Assembly: GCF_001641265.1 (NCBI RefSeq) | Contig: NW_020167539.1 | Coordinates: 124,001 to 188,000, forward strand | DNA length: 64,000 nt | Origin: Pseudogymnoascus destructans | Taxonomy: Eukaryota > Ascomycota > Leotiomycetes > Thelebolales > Thelebolaceae | Reading direction: 5' to 3' | Shown here: one piece after another, positions 1 through 9,756 of the stretch | Position numbering within the stretch: the stretch's first letter is position 1 | How the letters are laid out: the number at the start of each line of letters is the position of its first letter | Made by a program: the position numbers and the translations under genes | The notes under the pieces: generated by a model | What the model was told of the DNA's origin: nothing | The model's database searches: none | What the model saw: the letters and a program-made list of their open reading frames with translations, nothing else

Positions 1-1
1 A

Positions 2-1110
2 CGCCGCCGTGGATATAATCCAGATATCGACAAGCAATTACTCGATAAATATCTTATTGATGCCCCTCGAACAGGATGCCCTCGGAAGCTAAGTGCAAAT
101 GGCGAAGAGACTCTTATAAAGAGTATAAAAATGGACCGGAACTCTCGAGAGAAGACAGCAGCAACAATTGGTTATGAAAATGGTGTGTCTACAATGACTG
201 CTTTTCGAGTACTACAACGGCATAAACTGATAAAACGAAAGCCAACATGGAAACCAGGATTAACTAAAGCGATGAGAGAAGCACGACTACAATTCGCTCT
301 ACGATATGCACATTGGACTCTTACGGATTGGAAAAACGTTATATGGACAGACGAAACATCTATTGTCCTTGGCCATCGACGTGGAGGATTTAAAGTATGG
401 AGGACAAAAGATGAAAGATTCAAGCTATCTGTTATTCGCTCTCGATGGCACGGAGCGTCGGAATTCATGTGGTGGAGCTGTTTTACATACGATAAAAAGG
501 GGCCATATCACATTTGGAAAAAGGAGACAGCAAAGGAGAAGAGAGAAGCAGCAATTGAAATCGAAGCATTTAATAATACAATTGAAGCACAATGCAAAGA
601 GGAATGGGAACTTGAAAATGGAATATGTCGCCTTGGATTACGGAACTATAGAGGAAGGAAGCCAGAGTGGAAGTTTACAAAAAAGACAGGAGCAATGACC
701 CGTGAGAAAGGAAAAGGAGGAATTGATGCATGGCGATACCGAAAAGCATCCTTGAGCCTTTACTTCTACCATTTGCACAAGAGTGTAAGAAGGAAAGGCC
801 AAATACTATTGTACAAGAAGATAAAGCACCATCTCATGCGTCAAAGTGCCAAAAGGCTATCTTGATAGGTTTGATATTCAATGGCTATTATGGCCAGGTA
901 ATTCGCCTCCTACAACTCGGAAGACTGCGGAAATCGTGTGGAAAAAGGCATGGGAGGAGCTTGAACAACGGAGAATACAGGCGTGGATTGAGAGGATTCT
1001 ATGCCATATGCAAGAGGTTATTAGACTCAAAGGAGGAAATGGATATAAGGAAGGGGTTAGTGATATATCTACACATGGCAAGGCACGTAGGAACTATTAA
1101 CTATTATAAT
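2..1110 (+). pseudogene. Tc1/mariner-type transposase remnant, cut by window edge
   Basis: The frame is open from the first bases of the window and reads through an N-terminal helix-turn-helix region into a DDE domain. The first catalytic Asp lies in WTDETSIVLG (about position 350). The second lies in VQEDKAPSHAS, which is in a different frame near 810-840. A third frame from about 846 carries the C-terminal part (LLWPGNSPPTTRK, then an EELEQRRIQAWIERI helix). At least two frameshifts therefore separate the catalytic residues and the copy cannot encode an active enzyme. By family knowledge it would act in the nucleus to cut and paste DNA at TA sites. The true 5' end lies outside the window. 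I am confident of the superfamily, not of the exact clade. Confidence 0.8.
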
Positions 1111-1535
1111 TGATTCTCATTTTATGAAGCTACAGGTGCAAGTATCGTGTGCTCATTTTGACAGGGGTAGGCTATACCCCTGCCCGGCAAGGACTTTTGG
1201 TACACGCCTCCATACGCGCGCACAGGGGTGGACTATGAGGTCCGCAAGTCTGGACTATACCGCAACACTAAAAATGTGAATCCACACCCGTGCGCACGTA
1301 TAGCCATTTATTTACTCAACACACCCCTGGATTTGTAAGCAGTTATGTAAGCAAAAACCCCAGAATCATAAAACGAGCCAAATTGATAAAGAAAGTCTAA
1401 ACTATGGTCAGCCCCTGCTGCTTCGTTAGATCTTACATGCTATAATTGATTGGCTATTAAATGTCAAAATTCGTGATTGGTTGCATTAGCCTAGGACCTA
1501 CTTAGGGCCTTATGCCGCTTCGTTATGTTAGCCTA
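1111..1535. other. Non-coding flank of the Tc1-like remnant
   Basis: No gene seen. Around 1159-1290 the motif CAGGGGTRGRCTAT recurs, and there is a small hairpin (arms CAGGGGTA/TACCCCTG at about 1162-1182). This could be the subterminal or terminal repeat of the Tc1-like element, but the partner end is outside the window. The remainder is AT-rich without a recognisable feature. Confidence 0.35.
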
Positions 1536-1994
1536 ATCATTGGTTCTCAAACCACCACCTGGAGGCGGTAGCGAACTGGGACGCGAAAGCGATTATGGGA
1601 CACTTCGGGAGCGGACTCGCGACACGACACGACCGACCATGAACACGACTGACAACATAACAATGCTGTAAATATATATAAGTTATAGAATTAAATAATT
1701 AAAAAATATTTGGATCAATATTGTCAGGTAGAGATTGATCATAACTGCCACCGTCACTTGCATCGTGAATCATGTTGTAGTCCAAGCCTGCAAAGTTCAT
1801 GTACCCACTCTCCTCGATGGCTAACAGTCAGTCCTCCTCCTCCTTCTCCTTACGTTTCTTCTGCGTAACGTCCAGGTCAATGATTTCTCTATGTAAGCCA
1901 ATTGGTGGCTCCGTGTCTGGGTTACTTTTTTGAAATTCATGTAGGTCCTTTTTCCGTGTACGTTCTGCCTTCCGTGCATCGATGCCAGCACGGA
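1536..1994 (-). mobile_element. Truncated copy of pogo element P1 (3' end)
   Basis: The segment starts with ATCATTGGTTCTCAAACC next to a TA and continues with the terminal inverted repeat and last coding part of the element found complete at 29938-32147 and 59665-61874. The minus-strand reading ends in the same charged tail (LRAGIDARKAERTRKKDL). It differs from the intact copies by many substitutions and is cut at about 1994, where a gypsy pol fragment begins. It is therefore an older, diverged insertion of the same family. Confidence 0.85.
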
Positions 1995-2155
1995 GCTGAA
2001 ACCACTCGTAAATCTCAGGAAGAAGGGTTAGATATTCGAGTGGAACCAAGCCTGCTAGGAAGCCTTTGAGCTAGTTAAGAAGACTATTACAGAAGCACTA
2101 GTGCTACGACACTTTGACCAGACAAAACAGTGTATGTAAAAGCTGATGTCTTAGA
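1995..2155 (+). pseudogene. Ty3/gypsy reverse transcriptase-RNase H fragment
   Basis: One frame reads like the RT-to-RNase H hinge of Ty3/gypsy pol: IFEWNQAC, then EAFELVKKTITEALVLRHFD (about 2030-2110). After a frameshift it continues as VYVKADVLD. Two in-frame TAG codons stand where Gln is usual (CAG to TAG), compatible with RIP. The fragment is interrupted at 2156 by an LTR of family C. No other part of this element was recognised nearby. Confidence 0.65.
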
Positions 2156-2769
2156 TGTAATACTGACTTCTAAACAATAGAAGACACAGAGGTTTCTTGC
2201 ATAAGGTTGACTTGACAGAGGAGGCAGGGGATTAAACACAAAAGCTTTCCAAGTAACACGTTATAGTATTGTAAAGAATACTATATTGAGTTGAGCATGA
2301 AGCTCCTATCTAAGGAAATACTATCTACTTATATAGTGGCGTCGTGCCAAAGGGATATCCGTGGATAACATGGATAACATAATATCCATGATATCCAATG
2401 TTATCCTCACCTGATATTCCATGGATCCCCGTGGATAGCATGGATAACATAATATCCATGATACCAATGTTATCCATCACGTGAGGTTGCAGCCGTAAGC
2501 GCTAGCCATGGCACTAGCACTTAGCCATAACAAAGATGACACTCGCTAAGTGAAATTACGAGATATACGATAAGGAGTTACTTGTGTTACGATCACAGAG
2601 GTCATGGTGCCAGTCCAGGTAAAGTAAGCTAGATTGAATCTAAAGAGAGAAGAAGAAGAAGGAAGGAAGGTGAGGCTATTCCTTGTAATATACAATTGTC
2701 CGCTTAGCGGTTGTAGCCTTGGTGGCTAAGGCTGCACCTGTAATACCCTTATACCTATAACAACCATAA
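2156..2769 (-). repeat. LTR-C variant 2 with GGATAACAT array
   Basis: It begins TGTAATACTGACTTCTAAAC and matches LTR-C through the TATATAG/GTGGCGTCGTGCC block near 2330-2345. Instead of the GGACTC array of variant 1 it carries repeated GGATAACAT and its complement ATGTTATCC at about 2350-2480, bounded by CACGTGA. A variant-1 solo LTR is inserted at 2770; the rest of this repeat may resume at 3245 (CATAATAACCGTAACA). Its outer end is not certain. The sense strand is taken as minus because the linked gypsy element and the TATAAG box read that way. Confidence 0.65.
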
Positions 2770-3244
2770 TGTAACGCTGACTTCTAAACGATAGAAGACA
2801 CAGAGATTCTCTTGCGTAAAGGTTTACTTATCAGAGGAGGCAGGGGATCAGACACAAAGGCTTCAAGTAACACGTTACTAGTATATAACAAATACTGTAT
2901 TGAGTTGAGCACGAAGCTCCTATCTAAGGAAATACTATCTACTTATATAGTGGCGTCGTGCCTAGTGGACTCCTGGGAACTCACTCGAGTCCTCGGAGTC
3001 CTGGACTCTTAGGATTCTTCTCATCATCCTGCGAGTCCGTCACGTGCCTAGTGGACTCCTGGGAACCCACTCGAGTCCTCGGAGTCCTGGACTCTTAGGA
3101 CTCTTCTCATCATCCTGCGAGTCCGTCACGTGATACTTTCGGAACTACTATTCCCCGCTGCCCCTCCAGGTACCAGGGCCAGTCTCATGCGACCTCCCTC
3201 CTTCCTGTCCTGTAGTTGGCCAGCCTTCTTGTTCCGTCGTAACA
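2770..3244 (-). repeat. Solo LTR-C, variant 1, 475 bp
   Basis: TGTAACGC...CGTAACA termini flanked by a perfect 5-bp target duplication CATAA (2765-2769 and 3245-3249). It holds two tandem copies of an 82-bp segment (about 2960-3130) filled with GGACTC and GAGTCC motifs and ending in CACGTG. With no internal region beside it, this is a solo LTR left by LTR-LTR recombination. The same sequence recurs at 3975, 40062 and 46055. Confidence 0.9.
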
Positions 3245-3269
3245 CATAATAACCGTAACAAGCTGTGAG

Positions 3270-3605
3270 CTGTAATCGTAATAACTTGCAATTATTCAGT
3301 GCTTTGAAGCCTAGCGATCCGAAATAGAAGGCACTTTAAAGTCTCACGTGATGCCCTTCGTCAAAGAATGGCTAGAGGTAACTCACAAGGAATGAAGCCA
3401 TCGCTAACACAACCCCTCTAATTGGCCATGAATGGCTCTATCGCTTTCGGAATCGGAACCTAACAGTTCAGGGTATCTACGCTTGCCAAATGCAGAATGC
3501 ACAATTTAATGGGGTGTCCTACGAGGTGATTGAATGCTGGATTAATGCAGTTGCAGCACAACTTCAGGAACATTCATATACAGAGGTAATGTTCATAAGT
3601 TTTGT
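3270..3605 (+). pseudogene. Fot1/pogo transposase N-terminal fragment
   Basis: Two frames show the usual start of a pogo transposase. First is a psq-like helix-turn-helix (LTRDALRQRMARGNSQGM, about 3335-3395). After a frameshift come GHEWLYRFRNRNLTVQGIY and SYEVIECWINAVAAQLQEHS (about 3425-3575). The catalytic domain is missing; the sequence ends near the 35-bp stretch GAGGTAATGTTCATAAG... that recurs at about 5052. It is a dead fragment. Confidence 0.6.
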
Positions 3606-3747
3606 ATGTGGATCCGGAGAATATTGGGGACTGTACAGGGGAAAGAGCATGGGTACGTGTAGGCTTGCAAGTATCTTTTAAACGCGTAAAAGTTTTTACT
3701 ATATATAAATTTGTATGTAGGAAATATATACTCCTTCAACAACTACA

Positions 3748-5035
3748 ATGCCTCATCTTACTCGCGATGAGCGGCTTCGGTGTGCAGTCCTTCGCTCTCA
3801 ATTGGGAGTTTCAGGAAATAGCAGACAATATAGGCTGCACAGTTCGGCAGGCTCAATATGCTTGCCAGGGGCCACCAACTCCGCAACGGAGGTCAGGCAG
3901 GCCACTTATCCTTTCCGACGAGCAAGTTAATGAGGCTATTGAGTTTATAACCTCTTCTCGTACAAATAGGCATATGTTACGACGGAACAAGAAGGCTGGC
4001 CAACTACAGGACAGGAAGGAGGGAGGTCGCATGAGACCGGCCCTGGTACCTGGAGGGGCAGCGGGGAATAGTAGTTCCGAAAGTATCACGTGACGGACTC
4101 GCAGGATGATGAGAAGAGTCCTAAGAGTCCAGGACTCCGAGGACTCGAGTGAGTTCCCAGGAGTCCACTAGGCACGTGATGGACTCGCAGGATGATGAGA
4201 AGAGTCCTAAGAGTCCAGGACTCCGAGGACTCGAGTGAGTTCCCAAGAGTCCACTAGGCACGACGCCACTATATAAGTAGATAGTATTTCCTTAGATAGG
4301 AGCTTCGTGCTCAACTCAATACAGTATTTGTTATATACTAGTAACGTGTTACTTGAAGCCTTTGTGTCTGATCCCCTGCCTCCTCTGATAAGTAAACCCT
4401 TACGCAAGAGAACCTGTGTCTTCTATCGTTTAGAAGTCAGCGTTACAGCATATGTCATATGCAGACGTAATACAAGTTCTCTGGATTCCTTGCTCACGCC
4501 TTGTACTATGATGTGCACTCTCAGTTCAGGGCTACAATCAGAGTATGTATTCCTGTTGATTTACTACTACAAATACTAACAATATGTAGGGATTGCTATG
4601 CGGAAGCCAATTATATCTAAATCGACTAAATCGACTTGCATGGGCTACAGCCCATAGAGATTGGTCACGGAATGAGTGGAATAGGATACTTTGGACTGAC
4701 AAGACCTGGGTTAAGGGCGGGCGTCATACTCGTACGTGGGTTACCCAGAAACCAGGGGAAACTTACGACGATTCATGCGTTGTTGACCGAGTGCAACGGA
4801 AGAGGTGAGAAAGGGCCCCTTTTACTATGTAATTTACTCATATATCTCTAGGGGTTGGATGTTTTGGGCCTGCTTTTCCGGTGGTCTTGGAAAGGGTCCC
4901 ACGCTCTTTTGGGAGAAGGAATATGGCAAAATAGGGGCTGAGTCCTATATGGCTCATACTGTCCCCCTAATCCACGGTTGGCTACGCCTACACCCCGGCC
5001 TTACATTGATGCAAGATGGGGCTCCAGGTCACTGA
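3748..5035 (+). pseudogene. Tc1/mariner-type transposase, split by a solo LTR
   Basis: The start codon at 3748 opens MPHLTRDERLRCAV. After a frameshift the bipartite HTH with its GRP motif (RRSGRPLILSDEQVNEA, about 3888-3940) follows. LTR-C is inserted at 3975-4447. Beyond it the frame resumes, with a likely intron (GTATGT...TACTAAC...TAG, about 4540-4590), the first catalytic site LWTDKTWV (Glu after the Asp replaced by Lys), a second likely intron at about 4806-4852 and the second catalytic site LMQDGAPGH (about 5010-5035). The C-terminus is not downstream in this orientation; a matching C-terminal piece lies inverted at 5237-5431. Frameshift, insertion and inversion leave it dead. Confidence 0.7.
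3975..4447 (+). repeat. Solo LTR-C, variant 1, sense orientation
   Basis: TGTTACGACGG...AGCGTTACA, flanked by the exact target duplication GCATA (3970-3974 and 4448-4452). It is the same repeat as 2770-3244 in the opposite direction, again with two tandem GGACTC-rich units and CACGTG. In this orientation the TATATAAG box follows the array at about 4270. It interrupts the Tc1-like transposase. Confidence 0.92.
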
Positions 5036-5236
5036 GCAGGTACTACTTACGGAGGTAATGTTCATAAGTTTTGTATGTGGATCCGGGCAGGGGCCCCTGT
5101 GTAGGCTGGCTTGGCAATTTAGGCCGAATTAGCGATTTATTCCCACGCGTTGCACGTTAGGAACGAGAGGATTGAATTCTGTAAAATAAAGAGTAGAGTA
5201 GGTACCTAATTAACTATATAAAACTATACTATAAGC

Positions 5237-5431
5237 CTAGTACTCTGTGTGCATACCATTAGCAGCAATTACAGCTGCCATGCATACAGGCATACTGTCA
5301 AGGAGAGCGTCCAGCTCTTCTTGCCCAACTTTCTCCCACGCTTCTGCAACAGCTGCACGGAGCTGGTCATAGGACATATATTTCGGATAGTTGTCCTGTA
5401 GATAATTCTTCATGATATGCCACACTCCCAC
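5237..5431 (-). pseudogene. Tc1/mariner transposase C-terminus, inverted
   Basis: The minus strand encodes VWHIMKNYLQDNYPKYMSYD, then a helix around EAWEKVGQEELDALLDSMP and an ending IAANGMHTEY. This is the classical last 65 residues of a Tc1-type transposase. It faces the N-terminal and catalytic part at 3748-5035, so the most economical reading is that the end of that element was inverted. An independent fragment is possible. Confidence 0.7.
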
Positions 5432-5550
5432 GGGATCTCAACTCCTCCATTGTTCTAGAACATGGACAAGTTAGGTTTTGGTGTTAGAGAAAGCCAGACT
5501 ACGCGGGTCCTTGTTCTAGCAAGCCTAAACTAAAAGCATAAGAGCATAGT

Positions 5551-5745
5551 AGGCAAACAAGAGTGGGTAACCAATATTGAATGCATCAATGCAGCTGGTG
5601 CATCTTTAACGCCAATGCTTGTCTTTCAAGCTAAAAATCTAAACTCTAGCTAGCTACCTTCTGAAACGCCTTCTAACTGGCATTTTGCAGTTAGTTAGTA
5701 ACCCTAAGACTCAAGCGAGCCTTTCCTGAGCTGGGTCTATCGAGT
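5551..5745 (+). pseudogene. Fot1/pogo DDE-domain fragment
   Basis: One frame reads KQEWVTNIECINAAGASL and then FQAKNLNSS, LPSETPSNWHFAVS and LSWVYRVQN, interrupted by TAG and TAA codons. This is the segment between the first and second catalytic Asp of pogo transposases. No catalytic motif is included. The stops fit RIP. Confidence 0.6.
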
Positions 5746-6480
5746 TCAGAATTGGCGAGATGGGCTGGAAGTAACAAGTGGAGTAACATCAAGGGTCCCT
5801 ATTATGGCCAAAAACCCCAAGAAGATCCGGCTAGAACCTAGTGAGATAAAAGGGGTTCTTATCGATGTATGAAATTGAGGGCCAAGATCTCATATCGCAC
5901 GGAAAATGCCCAATAAGGACCATGCTCGGCGCAAGAAGATATTGGAAGGTATGCTGCAGTTCTCTCCGATGATCATGGTCCGATTCTCTGAGGGAACATG
6001 CCAGGCGGATGTTCTAATAGATCAACTCTCTTGCCCGAGGTAGAAGTTGAGATACTCTTGAGAGGATTGATTCCTGAGCATAGGCAGATATTGAAATGAC
6101 CACAGTTCCCCTCAACTATTGTTTCTGGAAAAGAAACAGATAGCTAAGTATAGTGGACCATGATGGTTATTTGCACTTCATTTTGGCATTGATGGACGAA
6201 TCTACTCCTATGCACGAAACAGATGTACTTAAAATGGAAACTCAGGTGTGTGTAGGTATCTTGGATAGGAGTACGAGTCTCGAGTGCTTGCTGTAAACGT
6301 CTATATATTCGTACACTAGTTACCATACCGACAATATGCATACCGTGAACCCCTGACACACGCTCCAAGACCTGGGGAGATACCAGGAAGAGCAAGACAC
6401 TCATTTTAAGACCAGTACCAGAGCTCACCTCTGCAAAATCAACGCCGCCAGTCGGTCTAGCTCTACGCCAGGCAAACGCA
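5746..6480. other. Intergenic, no gene recognised
   Basis: Mixed sequence between transposon fragments and the 3' end of the monooxygenase gene. Open frames are short and show no recognisable protein similarity. The last 100-200 bases are presumably the 3' untranslated region of the gene at 6481-8011. Confidence 0.4.
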
Positions 6481-8011
6481 TTAATTACTAACCTTGGTAG
6501 CCTTTGTAAACTCCATATCCGTCGTCACAGACCCATAGTTTGCGGTCCAACGATCTACGATATAATTCACTCTCGGTTTCCACGGGCCCTTATCGCCGGC
6601 GAGCGGCAATATGGACTTAGCCTTCGAAACATACGTCGAGTTCAAATCTATGATCGGTCTTGACGCCATCTTTGGCCCTTTCGGAACCCGGGGCACCGCA
6701 TATGCCATGCCATTCTTATCCATGTGCTTCAGTAACCGGCAAACGTTTATCGCGGTGGAGTCGGAGCCCAGCGTCCAGGAGGCGTTGGTGTAGCCTATGA
6801 TGAGAACAGCATTAGGGACGTCTTGTATCATCTGGCCGTTCCAAATATATTTCTCTGACTGAATAATAGGCTTCGAGTCGACGGTGATTTTTACGCTGCC
6901 CCCAAGTTGCAATTTTAAGCCGGTAGCCGTGACGATGATATCTGCATCCAGCGTCTTTCCCGATTCTGTCGTGATGCCCGTCTCCGTGACGTTCTTGATC
7001 TTATCCGTCACAACATCGGCAGTCCCCGCGCGTAGCGCCTTGAAGAAATCCCCATCAGGACAGACGCACAATCGCTGCTCCCAGGGATTATAGGCTGGGT
7101 TGAAATTTGGATCGTGGGGGACATTTTTCGGGAGTTCGCCTTCGGCACGTTTGCGAAGTAGGAAACGAGCTGCGTTTGGGTAGGCCCGGCAGAATTGGTA
7201 GAACAGGAAAGGTATTATGAGGAACTTCCAACGCACGAGTTTGAAGGCCAATGACTTGGGAAGCACCATGTGCAGCAACCTGCCAATCGGGTCGACACTA
7301 GGCTGAGACAGCAGGTATGTGGGGCTGCGTTGGAGCATCGTGACTCGAGCGGCCTTCTTGGCGAGGACGGGCAATAGGGTTATAGCAGTAGCGCCGCTAC
7401 CAATGATTACCATCTTCTTGTCTGTGTAATCAAGATCTTCGGGCCAGGCCTGAGGGTGGACGACCTGTCCCTTGAAATGGTCGAGGCCAGGAATGGTGGT
7501 TTTGAGAGGTTCGTTGTAGTCGTAGTAGCCCGAACTCAGGATCAGGAATCGCGCTGTGATGTTACTCGTGCCTTTTTCTGTGTCGACGTCAAAGCTCCAT
7601 TGCTGGTCGTCCGACGACCAGTTTGCTGCAACGAGCCGGTGGTGAAACTGGATCTTGCGATCAATGCCGTACTGCTTGGCCGAGTCTTCCAAGTAATTGC
7701 GGATCGAGGTTCCATCGGCGATGGTTTCCGGGCTAGCCCATGGACGCCATGGAAACCCGAAGGTATGGAGGTCTGAATCTGATCTTCATCGTCAAGTTAG
7801 CCACAAATCTTCAAAGTTTGTGCAAACGTGTCAGAGATATATACCTGAGGCCTGGGTAGCGGAAGAAATCCCACGTCCCTCCAATGGCACCGCGAGACTC
7901 GATGATGGAGTACCTATAATGGGGCAATTCGGACTGGATTCGATATGCGGCGTTAATACCAGAGATGCCGGCACCGACAATGAGCACATCAAAGTGGGAA
8001 CTGGAGCCCAT
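6481..8011 (-). CDS. FAD-dependent monooxygenase, Baeyer-Villiger/FMO type
   Basis: Two exons on the minus strand (8011-7845 and 7783-6481) joined across a 61-bp GT...AG intron (7844-7784) give 489 residues. The join restores the motif YPGLRSDSDLHTFGF. The dinucleotide-binding motif GAGISG for FAD is at residues 13-18, followed by GAIGGTW at 41-47. The fingerprint FKGQVVHPQAW (residues 159-169) fits FxGxxxHxxxW of flavin and Baeyer-Villiger monooxygenases. A second Rossmann motif GSGATA (184-189) should bind NADPH. The enzyme probably inserts an oxygen atom into a ketone or hydroxylates a small molecule; the substrate cannot be told. Length is normal for the family and no damage was seen. The neighbours are transposon remnants on both sides, so it is not in an obvious gene cluster. 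Confidence 0.9.
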
Positions 8012-8328
8012 GGTACTCTGGGGCAGGGGATCTACGGAGGTTGCGGCTTGATATGAATGAAACCGAGGTGATTCTTGTAAAGCAGCGTGAGAGACTTTTT
8101 AAATCTGACCCCTATGGATTGGCATAGGAAATTGGGAATGAATGGAAGAGGTATCATACCTTATAGGAAGTTCGTCTTTTCCTCACCTCCATTGACATAT
8201 GAACGAAGGAAGAAAGATACCGAGGCCCTTCCGAGGCCCCTTCTCACCAAGCTCGTGTAACCTGAGTCGATAAGTGCCGAGGCACACCTGTCAGCGCTCG
8301 TGGCCCACCCCTGCCCTAACGTATTTCA
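8012..8328. other. Upstream region of the monooxygenase gene
   Basis: Non-coding. It presumably contains the promoter of the minus-strand monooxygenase gene. No clear binding site can be named. A MITE starts at 8329. Confidence 0.4.
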
Positions 8329-8749
8329 CACAAGCGAGTCGGACACACATGCAGGTCGGACACTGAATTCCTCACCTAAAATCAAGAAATTTGCAAGGTA
8401 ATAACTCAACAACAACTTAGTAGTATATTTAAAAGTGTGTATTCAGCTTTATCTATACACATAGATTCATTTACATGTACTTTTAGAGCAATTAGAACCA
8501 TAGATATTGAGATATAACGGCCTAGTGTAAATTTCAGCGCCTACATTAGCCTTTACACTTAATATCTGAAGAATTAATGCATAGATTATTCCTAGATAAT
8601 TAGGTAGGAATTCAACAAAGTATAAAAAGCTAGAAACATACTTTTAATATATATTATTAAGCTGTTGTTGAGTTATTACTTTGCAAATTAATTTCTTGAT
8701 TTTGGGTGAGATACAATGTCCGACCCGCATGTGCGCTTGTGAAATACGT
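8329..8749. mobile_element. MITE with ACGT ends, 421 bp
   Basis: Long terminal inverted repeats (ACGTATTTCACA...) extend over about 100 bp on each side and converge on the motif ACTCAACAACA. The element is flanked by TA dinucleotides (8327-8328 and 8750-8751), the usual target site of Tc1/pogo elements. It has no coding capacity. The same family lies at 29762-32393, split by an intact pogo element, and a related one at about 9027-9360. Shared ACGT ends with the pogo elements at 22635 and 57695 suggest mobilisation by a pogo-type transposase. Confidence 0.8.
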
Positions 8750-8799
8750 TAAGTTAACTTACTGTTAGAAGCTTACCTAATCCCTCGGTAACGAGTTCC

Positions 8800-8827
8800 A
8801 GTATTCGGACACCGGCGTCCGAATACT
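8800..8827. repeat. Short palindrome
   Basis: AGTATTCGGAC and GTCCGAATACT form perfect 11-bp arms around ACCGGC. It lies between two MITEs in otherwise featureless sequence. It could be a protein-binding palindrome or a remnant of a transposon end; no function can be assigned. Confidence 0.6.
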
Positions 8828-9026
8828 AAGCGAACGACATCGCCGACAGGGTTAGCAATAAAACTCATTAAACTGATCCTACTCATGAGTTTGAGTTCTG
8901 CGTTCTCAACTCACGAGTTAGATGAGTAGAAGTCATGTGATCTACAAATCGCATGAGAAATGAAATGATTATTCTATAGGTAACGTGGTCCATCCCTAAG
9001 TCGCGCACACCCCCAAGTCGCGCAGC

Positions 9027-9360
9027 GCATTTCACACCTAAAATCATGGATTTCGCAACTTAATATCTCAACAACCCTTTGATAATACATTATAAAAATA
9101 TGTTCTTATCCTTTTATAAGCATTTAAAGTACTTTGTTCAAATCTTAAAGAAAATGGCATTGTAGTTACTAAGATATTGAGTTTTGACTCCCACTTTTGA
9201 CCTAAATCTTAGTATCTGAATAACCCTAAGACCAATTGCTTTAAAATTTGAACAGAGTACTTTTATAAAGGGCTAAATATGCATTTTTATATTTTATTAT
9301 CAAAGGGTTGTTGAGATATTAAGTTGCAAAATCCATGATTTTAGGTGTGAAATACACTAC
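9027..9360. mobile_element. MITE-like inverted-repeat element
   Basis: Two arms of about 65 bp (about 9030-9095 and 9290-9355) are near-perfect inverted copies containing ATTTCACACCTAAAATCATG and the core CTCAACAACCC. The spacer is AT-rich. It resembles the MITE at 8329 in design and in the ATTTCACA motif. The exact ends and target duplication are not clear. Confidence 0.65.
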
Positions 9361-9375
9361 GTACGCTTGCGCCCC

Positions 9376-9756
9376 TTCTCCAACTGATTGGGAGAAGCTT
9401 CGAAAAGAAGAAGAGCGTCTTGAGGTAGAAGAGGAAGCGGCGACATCTCAGAGACTCACCTCTGCGCTCAAGAAGCATATGCCCGTCGCATGCGTCTTCG
9501 CAAACAGCAGAAGGCTCTCAAAACCTGCGGTGTTGAGATGCTGCGTCGTGGTCTGAAATCTTTGGACGAATTGGATGAAGCAGAGGAGAAGGAGTGTAGG
9601 GAGGCAGAGGTCAAAGGGACTCTCTTGCACAGCCCTTCTACTGCCGTTTCCGAGGGTGCTGCCCCTGACCAGGACCTTTTCGTGGCCCTATCTCCTGGCT
9701 TCTTTGATCACTTGGGTGTCGATGGCGAAACGCCTCGAGTAGCTCTGGACAGCTAA
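9376..9756 (+). pseudogene. Accessory ORF, antisense to the end of gypsy pol
   Basis: Two plus-strand frames joined by one frameshift near 9470 encode a highly charged helical protein. It reads DWEKLRKEEERLEVEEEA, then RRMRLRKQQKALKTCGVEML, then RRGLKSLDELDEAEEKE, and ends VDGETPRVALDS at 9756. From memory this matches a common family of fungal hypothetical proteins often found beside LTR elements; I know no function. The last 120 bp overlap, in antisense, the end of the chromodomain ORF of the gypsy element (stop at 9638). It may be the C-terminal half of a retrotransposon-borne accessory gene. Confidence 0.5.

Noticed and set aside
4207..4407. 66-codon ORFs repeated at 2812, 4207, 40208 and 46097
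   Set aside because: They are the same chance frame within LTR-C copies; they cover the TATA region and motif array and show no protein-like features.
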